In this document: positions 31,405-43,100 of the stretch, in pieces | Numbering within the stretch: the stretch's first letter is position 1 | Layout: each line of letters opens with the position of its first letter | Source of the DNA: Isochrysis galbana | Taxonomy: Eukaryota > Haptophyta > Isochrysidales > Isochrysidaceae | DNA: 64,000 nucleotides | NCBI GenBank assembly: GCA_018136815.1 | Contig: CM030941.1 | Coordinates: 499,528-563,527 of the forward strand | Direction: 5' to 3' | Notes under the pieces: model-generated | Told to the model about the DNA's origin: nothing | Database searches by the model: none | The model's input: the letters and a program-made list of their open reading frames with translations, nothing else | Position numbers and translations under genes: made by a program

Positions 31405-32097
31405 CATTGCACACAGCAGTTGCGACGAATGGTGTTCAATGTAGTAGGATGTACCGAGAGGGCTCATCGCCGGCGGCAAATCAGAGAGGCCCTAGCAACC
31501 AGCGGCCCAAATACCTTGATCAAGGGTGGGCTTACATGACGCCGCAGTCGTGTTCGAATTCACGACTATCCGCCCAGCGCCCGGTGAAGCAGTCGAGGCA
31601 CGCCATGCCCGTAACACCCCGCTCTTGGAGTTGGGCTGCATCTTGATCATCAAATCGGCGATCTTTCTCCGGCGAGGCGGGGGGAGGGGGGAAGGAGGAA
31701 AGCTGTACCTACTGACGTGTACAACCTGTGTGTGTTAAGGGCGGGATGGGGTGGGGGGGACTTGCTGGATGCGACGCGAAGCATTAGAGAGTTCTACTTT
31801 GGGATTAGATAGGGTTGTAATCGCGCCCATCAGATGGATTGCTTCAGCAACATGTCAACCACTACCCGCACCCGTTCCGATAGGCGATAGGCCGCTATGG
31901 TCATGGTACACCTGGAGCGAGATGGTATGGCTGGCAGCAAGCGTATTTGGGTCGTTGGTAGTGGTAATGGATGGCTATGCTGTAGCCTATAGTGCTCGTG
32001 GCTAGGCGTAGCGGGCGCTATCCCATTATGGCTAATGGCATCGCCTTAGGCGCTTTGCTAATTCGTACTCACTCTCAACTATGTCTGTCCTTCGCTC
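31405..32097. other. Intergenic region downstream of GAD
   Basis: The 3' flank of the decarboxylase gene. A G-rich patch lies at 31675-31705. No ORF with recognisable content. Confidence 0.5.
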
Positions 32098-32720
32098 AAC
32101 TAAGTTTATACTTAGTTCGCCCATGGGGGGGCACGAGCCCCCCCCCTCTCTCCACTCCTCCCCTGCCATGGGGGAGGAACCACCCATGCTACTGGCACGC
32201 CTGATGGCTGATGGCTTGCCAGGAGCCCACTGCCCTGCTGACCCACTCTCTCAGTGGCAGGCTCGCCTGCCTCGCGCGTCCTGGCCTGTCGTGGCCAGCC
32301 CATCGCTCCAACCTCCCCTCCCCCCTGTTCGACAGGCAGGCAGGTGCAGAGTGGGGGGCCCTGAGGCCCAGGAGCGCCAGCGAGGGAGAGGCAGGGGAGA
32401 CCAGGGCCCAGCCCCAGCCCCAGCCTCCTCTGCCCCCTGAGCTGGCCTCCAGGAGCCTCCAGGGGTCGCCAGAGGCAGCTGCAGGCCTGTCGCAGGCGCG
32501 CCATCGCGCGTGCCTGCAGGAGAGGGGAGAGAGAGTGCGGAGAAGGGGGTGGGCGGAGCGAGGGCTCCGACCACCGGAAAATATGTAAGTCCCGCACCTG
32601 TTTACAGGATAAGTCGGGACTGAGGACGCCGCCAGCCCAGTGCCCGGTAGCTCTGTTGTCTCCATCGATGGTCCCCATTCCTCTGCCCGTAGCCTGTTGG
32701 GGCCTGCGAGGGGGGAGTTA
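32098..32720 (+). mobile_element. Hairpin-ended element, subfamily B copy 1
   Basis: Begins with the perfect hairpin aactaagtttatacttagtt followed by cgcccatggggggg. The body is shared with 48179-48737 and 36103-36750: atgggggaggaaccaccca, ccagcgagggagaggcagg, ctgccccctgagctgg. It ends near the shared words gtaagtcccgcacctg and ggataagtcgggactga. The right boundary is approximate. Confidence 0.75.
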
Positions 32721-33655
32721 TATACAAGTACTCAATTCTTCAGAATTTTTTATAATACAGGTACTTAGTTTTGCGCCTTGGGTCTTAGTGCGGTCATGTG
32801 TGTCGTGGCTTGGCGTGTTGCACGCAGACCCATGGTCGAGATGGGAATGTTTCCAAAATCTTTTACTCGCAGAGTATGCGACACCGCATCCCCCGACCGT
32901 ATACCGATGGTCAAAGGCGGAACGAACGAAAAACGCGAAGGGGGGAAGTGGGGTGGGGGTGGGGGGAATGAGAGCTCGAGGTGAGGGCGATGGCTAGCTG
33001 AAGGCTAAAGGCAGCGCCATGAGTGCGATGGGTCTCCTAGGGCAGCGACAGCAGTATTAGCCTGAATCTTAATCCCTTTAAGAATTTTGCTATTGCTCCT
33101 TCCTTTCGCTCGCCTTCTCGCCCCCCTTCGCGGCCCTTTGTTTATGGCGGTTTCCCGCGGCGGGTACCGCGTATGTCGTATGTGTGCGCCCCATTCGCGA
33201 AAGAAAATAAAATGGGACTGTCGGACAAAAACACATTGGGACGGGGTAGAAAGAGACCTAACTACTTAGGAGGGTGTCGACCGGAAACATGGAGCCCTGG
33301 GTTTCAGCCTCTTCGATGGCTCAAACGAGTTGCGTGCCCACTTTTGATTGATGATTGAACACGGGATCGGGGTTCGGCCTCCTTCCCTTTCCCTCCCGCT
33401 CTCTTCTCATTCGCAACGCGCGATAGCTCAGCACCGGGATGCGGCCCTCAATATAACAATGCAGCCCCAACGAATCATTTTGGACACAATGAGCCCGCCG
33501 CGATACCTCGCCGCCGCCGCATTACCAAGTGCGCCTTGCGCTTGCTGGGAACATATCATGTATGCTTCAAGGACCTCAGCTCGACCTGTAGGGACATGCG
33601 ACTGCAGATGCGGGATGCAGCGCCGCGATGACCCGTGGCGATTATGTGCTGCTGG
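32721..33655. other. Intergenic region
   Basis: Includes a short AT-rich patch (32720-32775). Downstream of the esterase gene no coding signal is seen. Confidence 0.5.
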
Positions 33656-35268
33656 TCAGATACGCTTGCGCAGCCGGCCGTCCTCGTCGCTAGGCCCATA
33701 CTTCGACTCTCTGCTCTGGTACTCGGCCACTCCCACTGGACGGTGCATTGGCATCTGGACGGGTGAGAGCTTCATGCCCTCGAGCGTGTCACGCATGCTT
33801 TTGTAGACAAATCTGTAGCGAGGGCAAGCATCATTGTTAGCTGGCGAGCGTTAAGAATGCGCGAAAGATCGACACCGAGTGTGGGATAGCCGTATCCCTC
33901 ACCGATTGAGCTTGGCAGAGAAGTGGTATCCATCAGGGTGCTCAGCTTCGTGATAGTTGGCAAGCTGGTACTGCATCATGTAGTTGAGGTTGAGCACGGC
34001 ACCCTTCGGCCCCTTCACCTGTGACCAAGAGAGGTTACGATGGCTCGTGGGCTCCGCGCGCCGGCGCACGCCTGCTTCGTTGCCTCCTCCGCGGTAGCTC
34101 CAGCGCGGAGGGAACTCACCGGATTGACTCCGCCAGTGCCAAGCCCTGCCGCTTCGCCCGCTTCGCATGCCAGGGCTACATACTGCTTCAGATCGGAGTT
34201 GGAGCCTGAGGAACCCTACGTTCAGATCGAGCGCGAGGAAAGGGGTGATTTGCAAGACGCCACGTCGCGCAGCACGGCCAAAGGCCGGGCATGAGCTGGC
34301 CTGCGTCCACTTGCGGCGTAAACTCTAGACCACTCACCTGCGTAACGACACCCATGAGCTGCTCGCCTCGCCCATAGCCGTCAATACGTCCGTTAGTGAC
34401 GGTGGTCACATACTTAGCCCACTTGTCCTTATTGATGCGCCCCGGTGTGATGAGGATAATCTTGGCCTTGGGAAGAGCCTTTGGGAAGGATCGGAGAGTG
34501 TGCTCAACAAGGCTTCTCGCCCTAGCCATGGCGGCGAGGGCGTCGCGCCAGCGCCTTGCACTGTGTGGAGCCCAAGGCCGCCACTCCGACCGGCTGAAAC
34601 TGCTCGCGCACCTCCTGAAGTTCACTTAGGATGGCGCTCATGTTCTCCTTGAACTCGGCCTTGGGCACGTGCCCGGGCGCTGCAGCCACGTGATCGTTGG
34701 AGCCAAGTGCCAACGAGACCGCAAAAACGTCCTGCCTGTTGATCGACGAAAGTATTTCAGGCAGGTCGCGACGGAGGATGCGCGAGTTGCAGCCGGAGTA
34801 GCCCCGGTTGATCACGTCGGCCGCCGTGCGGTACGAGTAGTCGCGCTGCAGTAGCGTGAGCCAGCCAGGCCCATGCTCCGGGATGGGCACATCCATCTGC
34901 GTGCGGCTGAGCACATCGCTCGCGAACGGCGCCTTCTTATCCCAGGTAGGATCGCACACGTGGTGGCCGAACTCGGTGAGAGAGTCACCTAGGGCAAGAA
35001 ATATCGGCCGGCCCGACGAGATACTCTGCGCAGAGCCCAGGGAAGGAGGAGGAGAGGGCAAAGCACTCGGGGCTTCTCTCGCTCCCTCTCCCTTTCCCTC
35101 TGGCACCAGCTCTCCTCCCGACTCGAAGAAGGCGCGGAGCGCGTCGGCGTCCCAGCCGAAGGCAGCCTTTGGGGGCACCAGATCGTCGCAGAAGTATTCC
35201 TCCTGCAGCGCAGACACCAGGCGAGACTGGAGCTCAGAGAGCTGAGAGATGAGCTCAGCAGTGCTCAT
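33656..35268 (-). CDS. SGNH/GDSL hydrolase, isoamyl-acetate-hydrolysing esterase (IAH1)-like
   Basis: SGNH hydrolases cleave ester bonds with a Ser-His-Asp triad; the IAH1 family acts on small acyl or acetyl esters. The start is ATG 35268 (MSTAELISQL). Block I is FLALGDSLTEFGHH with the nucleophile Ser; block II GYSGCNSR; block III LGSNDHV; then HVPKAEFKENM and IILITPGRINKDKW. Block V is HPDGYHFS, supplying Asp and His. Later exons were reconstructed by splice sites. One ends GEQLMGVVTQ before gtgagt; the next is GSSGSNSDLKQYVALACEAG...GGVNP; then VKGPKGAVLNLNYMM...DGYHFSAKLNR; and the last is FVYKSMRDTLEGM... to TGA at 33656. The junction near 34520-34640 is uncertain. An insert of ~35 residues rich in Ser/Pro/Gly precedes block I. 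No signal peptide is seen, so it is probably cytosolic. Confidence 0.82.
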
Positions 35269-35378
35269 CGTACACACCCGCACTCGACCCGCCTCTCAGC
35301 CCTGGCCTCAAATCTCACGTGAATGTGGACCGATATTCACATCACGTGGTGCGCCCTCTCTCTCCTCGCGCGCGACGT

Positions 35379-35382
<4 letters not shown>

Positions 35383-35425
<43 letters not shown>
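35383..35425. repeat. (GA)n microsatellite
   Basis: About 21 uninterrupted GA dinucleotides, ~115 bp upstream of the esterase ATG ((TC)n on the coding strand). Confidence 0.95.
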
Positions 35426-35427
<2 letters not shown>

Positions 35428-35538
35428 TCACCACCGGTTCTTAACTCTTACTCGAACTCGTAGCTCTAGAGAAGTACGAAAGTACGTGCTACTGGGCTAG
35501 AGTCGTACTACTAGTACTAGAGTACTACTCTACAGTAC

Positions 35539-35999
35539 GGGTGCACCATTAAGAAACCCCCCCATTAAGAAAACCTAGAAGCAAATTGGCCATCTAGCGA
35601 TAAGAAATGGAGCTGAACGGAGAGGCCTCCACCTGAGGATAAGAAACTCAGCGCAAGAAAACCATTTCTATCTTCTATGCGCTGCGGCTGCGGGCCTCGC
35701 CGGCGGGCCAAGCAAGTTGTCGTTGTCGCCGCGTAGCGGGCCGTCAGCCGTCAGCCGATTGTTGTGGTCAATAGTGGCCATTCGTTGGCCGTGGGCCGCG
35801 GGGGCACTTCGCACTTATACTTTTGCGCCTTCCTTCTGCTCTCGGCTGCTTGAATATGTATACACAAAACACAAAACATAGTAAATAGTAATAGTAAAAG
35901 TAAAGACCCCGCGGCTTCTAAGAAACTATCAAGGTGTGGGAGTCGGCTTATGTAGAAAATGTAGAAGGCAAAAATCCTTGTTTTCTTAATGGTGCACCC
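35539..35999. mobile_element. MITE-like element with 18-bp terminal inverted repeats
   Basis: gggtgcaccattaagaaa at 35539-35556 is the exact reverse complement of tttcttaatggtgcaccc at 35982-35999. The 461-bp interior repeats attaagaaa/gataagaaa words near its left end, is AT-rich on the right, and has no ORF. Flanking bases (tctacagtac / ttactgtagta) extend the symmetry imperfectly. This fits a non-autonomous DNA transposon. A target-site duplication is not clear. Confidence 0.75.
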
Positions 36000-36102
36000 T
36001 TACTGTAGTACTATGAAGACTATGTACATACTCTAGAGTACTAGAGTGCCAAGACTCGAGTAGGAGTACAGACTACTCGTATCTACAGGAAATTCAACGA
36101 AG

Positions 36103-36812
36103 ATTGTACTTAGTTCAGCCGCGGGGGGGCACGACCCCCCCCCCCCCCTCTCCACCCCTCCCCTGCTGTCGGGGGGAAACCACCCACCACTCACCCCCCT
36201 GCCATGTCTCATGGCTCATGGCTCATGGCATGCCGAGATGCCAGGGGCAGAATGCCCTGCTAAGCCAGACAGCAGACAGGCCCTTCCCCACATACATATA
36301 CATGATACATGCACATGCACGCCCGTATCTCACTTCGCTGGCCCACAAGGAACAAGAACAAGGGCCAGAGGGCCAGCCCTTTGCCATTACTCCAATCCCT
36401 CCTCCGTCAGGCTGACATGCAGACGGGTGCAGCGTGACGGCTGCAGGAGGCCTAGCTAGAGGGCCAGCGAGGGCGAGGCAGGGGACGCTAGGCCCCAGAC
36501 TCAGTCTCCCCTGCCCCCTGAGATGACCTCCAGGAGCCTCCAAAGGTCGCCAATGGGCAGCTGAGAGCCTGCCGCGGTAACGCCATCGTGCGTGCCGCAG
36601 GAGAGGGAAGAGAGAGCGCGGAGAAGGGGGTTGAACGAGAGCTCCGCCCACCAAAAAATCAGTAAGTCCCGCACCCATATTATTTACGGGATCAGCATCG
36701 GTACTGAGCGCTGCATGCCCGGTAGGCTTAGGACGGAAGAGGGGAACTAGATCACCAGGGGGGGGGGGCAGGGAGGGGCACCAGACCATGTCTAAGCCCT
36801 TTACCGCTACCG
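36103..36812 (+). mobile_element. Hairpin-ended element, subfamily B copy 2 (diverged)
   Basis: The hairpin is degenerate (ttgtacttagttcagccgcg), but the body follows subfamily B order: ggggcacgac, ggccagcgagggcgaggcag, ctgccccctgagatgacctc, gtaagtcccgcaccc. It closes with a G run and gcaccagaccatgtctaagc, the same tail that follows the 48-kb copy. Confidence 0.7.
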
Positions 36813-37056
36813 AACGACGCACACTGATGAAACGAGCGCACGATCAAGGAAGGGGGTGCGGGAGCTGGTGGTATGCACGTTTGCAAAGACGTGGAGCATT
36901 AGGTAGTGATAAATCCTCAATCTTCGACGCCGGTCGAATAGAGTGGGAAATGCGGGGAGACCATGGCTGCTGAAGTGCCGCTGTCCTATTGCTGCAAAAT
37001 GCAAAAGTTTGAGACTTACACCAATCCAACGGGCGTCGCATGTTGAAGAAGTCGGT

Positions 37057-38401
37057 TTAAGATCTCGGCCTAGGCATGGCATCCGCGATGGCGGCAAGGG
37101 CAGCGAGGCGAGCCTCCTCTTGCTTCAGCGCTCCTATGACACGCTGTTGCAACAACAACACATCCGCTAGACGCATGGCTTCCCCTCTGAAAACAGGCGC
37201 GGGGGAGCGGGACGGCGGTAGAAGGGTGCCTTGTATGTGTGGACGTAGCGCAAACACAGTAGTCGAGGGCCAAGGATCGCGCGCTCAGGAGCCTTGAGTC
37301 ACTCTAGCAAAGACCAATTGGAAAGCGATACCCACCTCTCCTGGCCAGGGACCAGCCGTGTTGCTGCTAATGCCCGCATCACTAATCGCCGCTCCGCCTC
37401 GTCCGGCTGTGAGGTTTCGCTGCCACCGTCGTATGGCCCACTGCAATCATCCTCAGCCTCGTCATTCCTAGATGCAGAGCCACTCTTCTCCAACGCTTGT
37501 TCACAGTCAAGCGCATCTACAGGTGGCAATGCGAGCCTGAGGCGGAGCTCCTCAACATGTGCCGCCAAAGCATCGAGCACGTCCGCCTCGCGAGCTGCCT
37601 GAATCATCGCTTCCGCTTCCGCTAGGCCCTCCTTAGCAAAGGGCGACGACGCGACAGCGAGGAAGGGCTCCCACCTATGGGCGGAATAAACGAGGCCGGG
37701 GATGTCACCAAGCGAGGGAGATGCGAGAACCGCGGAAACTCCTACGCACACCGGTTCGACTCCATTGAACGCGCAGATTTGCACATAGTGTACGCTGACG
37801 GGTGGAGTTGCGCTCTCACAAGCGAGTAGCCAAGTGCAGCCTCATGCTCGAGGCCGCAAGCCTCCCACTGCATACACACTTCATGCCCGACAGAAAGGCG
37901 GACGGGGCGTCTCACTCACTGTAACACTCCTTCGGCCGTCTGCGCGATACTACGCCGAGCGCACCCCACAACTTCCGCGCGGATCGACGCGGAGACGTCC
38001 CCAAACTTGTTGGTGTGGCTCGATGGCTCCCACTTCAGTACCTCCACCTCGCACGCAACTGGCAGCAGGCCAAACCTGCGCTGTGCGGCGGCCTCTGGCT
38101 CAAGCGCGGCAAGGAGAAAGCGACCGGCACATTTGGCCCTTGCGTACCCGAACAGAGCCATGCATGAGCTGTCGTACAGGTGGAGAGAGCGACGGGCGCC
38201 CGGCGGCAGAAGCCGATCGAGAGGAACCGCAAGGCACCCCAGCCCTGCGCTCAGCGTCTCTGCTGAGGGGACCGGCAGGCGTTGTAGCGGCGTCGACTCC
38301 CCGTTCGATTCGCACATCCGCAAGCCGCACTCGCGGCTCGCATCCGGCGGCCGTACAGCCGGAGAGAAGGAGAGGGAGAGGGCGGCGAGCAAGCCCAGCA
38401 T
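37057..38401 (-). CDS. LON-substrate-binding-domain protein (plastid/secretory leader)
   Basis: Three exons (38401-37920, 37794-37336 and 37186-37057), all GT-AG with matching phases, give 356 residues. The start MLGLLAALSLSFSPAVRPPD looks like a signal peptide or the first part of a bipartite plastid leader. Next comes a LON N-terminal-type fold: CLAVPLDRLLPPGARRSLHL, then LYDSSCMALF and FGLLPVACEVEVLKWE. The C-terminal half is helical and acidic (DALAAHVEELRLRLALPP) and ends LADVLLLQQRVIGALKQEEA. There is no AAA+ ATPase or protease domain. It therefore resembles the stand-alone LON-domain proteins of plants and algae, whose biochemical role is poorly known, not Lon protease. The family call rests on hydrophobic pattern and motif order. 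Confidence 0.7.
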
Positions 38402-38924
38402 CCCACCGCTAGAGATATGCGAGGCCTACATACTTCAGTAACGTTAGAATCATTTTATTGTAGGGCATCATCTTGGCTAGCATCCTAGCCCTACATGGGA
38501 GATACGGCCCACGACTCCCCGAGATACGGTAGATACGGCTGTATCTCGGCTTTCTTCTAGATACGGTAGAAAAAATTACTTGAAGGTGCCCGCTATGATA
38601 CTAGTGACTCACACCCCTCCGGTATCGCGCTCGCCATCGCCTAAGCCCCACACTCTCACCCCAGCACCCACCGGCCACCGGGCCCGCGTGCACTACGACG
38701 GGCCAGGCGGGGGAGAGGCGGGCTGGGACAGGCCTGTCGGCTCTATCTCTGCGGATAAACGTAAACGCGCGCGTCGCTTACCTTATTTTGTCTTTTTCTT
38801 TTTGTTTTGCGGTCATTGAGGTGGTCTCTCTTCTTCGAATCGAGCCTCAGGCGGCTTGCCTTCATTTGGTCTCCTTTCCGCTCCGGTTTCTTCCCCTCCG
38901 GTTTCTTCCCCTCCCGCGGGGAGT
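38402..38924. other. Intergenic region
   Basis: Repeated agatacggtag/ctgtatctcgg words lie at 38500-38575. cttgccttcatttggtc at ~38857 matches the direct repeat at 24.6 kb. No gene. Confidence 0.45.
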
Positions 38925-39095
38925 CTCACCCTACCATGAGCCCCCCCGCGAGCACCCCGAAAGAGAGGCCCAGCAGCACCACGTACGCGACGAGAACGGC
39001 GTCGCCTTGACTCGGCATAAGGGCGCGTCCCGAGAGGGCCTGGTAGACGCCCACGCCGAGCACGGCGTAGCCTGGCTCCCCGTACTTACCATAGT
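38925..39095 (-). pseudogene. Fragment of a small membrane protein (C-terminal exon?)
   Basis: The open frame reads YGKYGEPGYAVLGVGVYQAL, then GDAVLVAYVVLLGLSFGVLA and GGLMVG, then stop at 38925. One clear hydrophobic helix and biased, protein-like composition suggest a real terminal exon or a captured gene piece. No start or upstream exon is seen. I cannot name the family. Confidence 0.35.
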
Positions 39096-39098
39096 TGT

Positions 39099-39274
39099 GT
39101 AAGAATCCACTCGTTCTTTGAACTGAACAAGAAAGATTACGAGGACGCCAGCAAGGCCACCCTTCGGCTTATGTTTGGTCGAACCATCGAGAGTAAAGTC
39201 CCATCCATCAAGGCCATCAAAGCCGCAATGTCATGGTTGGCGACGCACGGCGCCTTCAAACCCTTCGCCGGGTA
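39099..39274 (+). pseudogene. Coding-like fragment, unknown protein C-terminus
   Basis: The open frame IHSFFELNKKDYEDASKATL, then RLMFGRTIESKVPSIKAIKA and AMSWLATHGAFKPFAG, ends at TAG 39272-39274. It is Lys- and aromatic-rich, unlike shadow frames. It starts only a few bases from the divergent membrane-protein fragment. It may be a terminal exon or a transposon-carried fragment. Confidence 0.35.
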
Positions 39275-39466
39275 GCCGGGGGGGGGGGGGGGTGCTCCTG
39301 GGATTCAGATCCCCGACAGCAAATAGCGTGTACAGCCACGGAAGCATTTGATATGGTACAGTAGGCTCTGTCCGAGGGTATACCCTGAGCTTCACCGTGT
39401 GGCCGCACGGCGAACGACCTGGAAATAAGAGCCTGGAAATCGCATCATCTAGGATGAATGCGACAG

Positions 39467-39562
39467 ACGAGCCAGGTGTCCGAGTGGTACCGGGGGGAGG
39501 GGGCACTGCCCCCTCCCTTCGGTATTTGTCCTCCCCCCAGTGCACGTGCACGCACCGGCCAA
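39467..39562 (-). mobile_element. Fragment of hairpin-ended element (subfamily A)
   Basis: gccaggtgtccgagtggtac, then gggggcactgccccctccc and ggtatttgtcctccccccag, match the 4.19-4.27 kb part of copy 1. Both ends are lost. Confidence 0.8.
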
Positions 39563-39676
39563 CTTTTCACCTCTACCGAGCGCGCTACCAGCGCTTCCTC
39601 GGTCATCCACTACGATGGAATCCCCCATTGGGCACCATATCCAAAGGTGCCGCCCTAGCAGCCACGCCAATGGTGA

Positions 39677-39810
39677 TGGTGATTGAATGAATGCTTTTCC
39701 ATATGTGCTATGTGGGGTGATGGTGATTGAACGCTTTTTCATCTATGGGGTGATGGTGATTGAACGCTTTTCCAGCTCTGTGGGGTGATGGTGATTGAAC
39801 GCTTCTCGCC
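39677..39810. repeat. Minisatellite, unit ~33-44 bp
   Basis: Four copies of ggtgatggtgattgaa followed by cgctttt(c/t), starting near 39677, 39721, 39754 and 39789. Confidence 0.9.
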
Positions 39811-40182
39811 TACAGAACGTGACTTGCGCGCACTCCATGACCCTACCGTTTGAACGGTAGTTGAGCCCAAGGAGGCCTAAGCAGAGCTCTGTGCATCATC
39901 ACTCATTTTCCTCCATCTTCTTGTGGGGTTCATGCCACCCCGCATGCGCATGTCAACTTGCGCCGAGCCACTGCTCGTAATGGGCGAGCTCGCGCTGCGT
40001 AGCTAAAACGGCGCTTAGCTTGGCGGAATAGAGCGCACAGGCTGGGGGATGGGATTGAGTACGGTAGAGCGACACAGCCACAACTACAATTGTATGCACG
40101 TGTTGAGCAGTAGGTAGGACCCTGGGAAAGGCAAAGTGAAGGAGAAGAGCTAATGATCTCACATGAAAGTTGACAATTCACC
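39811..40182. other. 3' flank of VPS15
   Basis: No ORF with recognisable content. Polyadenylation and terminator signals of the minus-strand VPS15 gene should lie here but none can be singled out. Confidence 0.45.
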
Positions 40183-43100
40183 TCATCGCCAAAAGTGAAG
40201 AACTCCGTCCAAGGAGCCGCTGATCAGGAAGCCGGACGAGTGAGCGCCGCTCCAAACGGCAGACGTCACCGCCGCTTGGCAATCACTTGTTGTTGGCCCA
40301 GGTTCCTTCTCCACATGTGCACCACCGTCAATTCCAGCCAATAGACCACCACTCCCCTCTCCTGCAGAGATCCCGCCGAACGCAACAGAGGGAACTACGC
40401 CTGGATTGGCCTCTTTGAGCACCGGTATCCCACTACCTGACAATCGTCGCCAAAATGCGCTGCCATTTCGTCGAGGGCCTCCAATCGAGACGCAAAGTGC
40501 CGACCCGACGGCAACTGGGCTATTTGCTTCGTCAATTTGTTGTGCGCTTTGCACCTCATCAACGTGAGCATGTACTGATTGTCGTGGCGGTGGGTCTGCT
40601 GCACCTGGTCGCCACACACGCACGACCCTATCCGTTGAAGCAGTGCAAATGGCTGTGCCATCTGATGCAGCAAGGATGGCTCGCACCTCCGCCGTGCCGC
40701 CATTGGTGCTCCATGTCGCGCTGGAACGTAACGAGCTCATTTCTGCACTAGCGGCGTCGACGGCGGTGGCTGTGGCTGAAGCTGTGTCATCGTCGGAGGC
40801 TGCCGTAGGTTGTAGAGCAACGGCGCACTTGGGGAGGGAGCCGGAGATGGTCCAGCCAGTAACGATGCCACCAGCGCCACCCAAAAAGATGAGTGGGCGT
40901 CCAGAGGCGTCGGCAGCAGAAGGGCGCGGGGAGTAAAATGACGTGCGATCGGGCGGGGATGTCGCATGGGCCATGGCACGGATCGAGATACATCCCGGCA
41001 GGCGCCAACTTGCGATACGTAAAGTGTAACGGATATCCCAGAGACATAGATTTCCAGTGGAGGACCCAGTCGCTATCCATGTTCCTGCACCTCCTGTGGT
41101 CCATGCCTGAGTGCGAGGAACAGGGATAAACCCGTTAGGAGAAAGGGTGCGCGCGCGCCGGGAAGGGGGGGGGGGGGGGGGGGCGACGTGTGCCCTTAGG
41201 TGTCGGCACAATCTCAACTCGACTCACAGGCTCTTAAGACAAAATGCCGCCGCACCTGCATAAGCCCCAGCCTCTTTTCATGCTTTAGCACCCATGCATC
41301 TCTGTTGGCTCGCGTGTCAACCGCGCGTACATTCCCATCTTCCGTCGAAACAAGAATCAATCCAGCAGCCCCGTCAATAGAGCCGAGGCCCAGGAGTGAC
41401 CCGCCCTCGGGTGCAAGGGGCAAACGAAAAGATGTGGCGACGGAGTCTCCGAGCCGGTCGATGGAGAGTATTGAAACACACTCGCTCCAACCTACTGCGC
41501 GCGCGTCAGCGCTGCTGTTGGCTGAGATTGCTTCCTGCCCCCTGGTGCGATCGAAAATGGCAAGAGCAACATCGCGTCCCCCGGCGCATGTTGCCATGGC
41601 ACGAGACTCGACATTTTGCGGGAAAGAGTGAGCGGCAACATGTTGTGCATGGTCGCGCTCGGCTTCTACAGAACGCAACGGCCACGCCTTGAGCGCCGCG
41701 CCACCTTTGCCAAGCGACAGCAGGGTATTCCCGTCTGCGGTAAGCGCGAGGGAGCGGACGCCATCTGCATGAGCTCGAATCTACACGGTGGGGAAATTGG
41801 GGGGGGGGGGGGGGGGGCAGCTCGGCGTGATGGGGTCGATTGCACACGGTTAAGTGACGCGTGGAAAAGGGCGCGAATGCGTGTAGTATCCGATGGCCTT
41901 AGGCCAGTAGACCTATTCTCGGCCACGCACCTGCGCAACCAAAGCGCCACGGGGGCACCACGTCTGAAGCCCATCACCTCCACTCTCTCTTTCATGGGTG
42001 CGCGAGGAGGAAGGCACGCATGTTCCTGGAGGCCACCCCAAGTCAGAAGTGGCACGTTGACGTGCACTCGCCGCCCCATTGCTTGAGGACCTGCAACCGC
42101 CGTGTGAACCGCTCGCAGCGTCGCCGCTTTCGGCACGCATAGGCGATGAGCGACGCGTAGAGGTCGCAGCAGATGAGCGAAAAAAGGAACTGCCGGAACG
42201 CCCAAAGCTGTTGAGGCTGCATGCTGACCCTCCGGCAGTACTCATACTGGGAGCGGAGATGCTGTCGGCACCAACTCCATCATGAGTGGATGAGAAGGCC
42301 CCACCGCCTGCTCCTGTGCGTGCAACGAAGCTGTTTGAGTCGGCGCTTACTCGTGGGACAGTGAAGCTCCCAAAGTGATCGTGGAGGACAGAAACGGAGG
42401 GATGAGGAGCAGAGGTGTTAGGGATGCCCGCAGCTCTAGGTGTGCCGACCACGTCAGCTAGGTTGCCGTCGGCAGGCCCAGTCGAGGTTGGCCAGGGAGC
42501 TGATGGCGGAGGGACGAGGCGCTGCACTCTCACGCGGCGTGAAAGCTGTCGGTACGCCAGCAGTGCGGCGCCACCTCCACCGCCGTCGAGTTGAAGGAGG
42601 GCAGAGTTGTCCGTCTCCCACATGCGGACCTGCGTATAGGTTTTCGGGCAGGGCATGTGCGGGCGGGGCACTTGGTGCGCACGATATGGGAATGGACACG
42701 CGCATGAGATGCAGAAGACTGATAGCTCAGGCCGGGTGCTGGTGTCGAAACCACGCAGGGATGGAGGTTGGCGCCAGGCACTGCCCAACGGCTTCGGATG
42801 CAACAACGCCTTTACAAATTATGAGGGCGAGAGCACCTTTGCCAGCTTGACGACTGAGGCTGCACGGATGTATTCCCTCATTGCCTGCAACGTCACAGCC
42901 TCCTCATGGCTTATATCGTGGAGTGCGGAGAGGTCGAGCGGTGCCGAGGGAGGAGGCATCGGCAGCGGGCGGGGCGATTGTGATGCCGAAGGCATCGAGC
43001 CGACACCGCCGGTCTGGGGCAACCCCCTCAACGTCGCTTGGCTTGCTGTAGGAATTGTTGAATCGGCGCTCCCCTCCTCGGCAATGGCCGGCATTGTGTC

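Noticed and set aside
39660..39810. CRISPR-like array of regular repeats
   Set aside because: Spacing is irregular, 'spacers' are of similar sequence, and the context is eukaryotic. It is a minisatellite.
41160..41185. Long G runs (also near 41800, 45045 and 48080) as G-quadruplex regulators
   Set aside because: They fall in VPS15 introns or repeats, and homopolymer length is unreliable in draft assemblies. No positional conservation can be judged.
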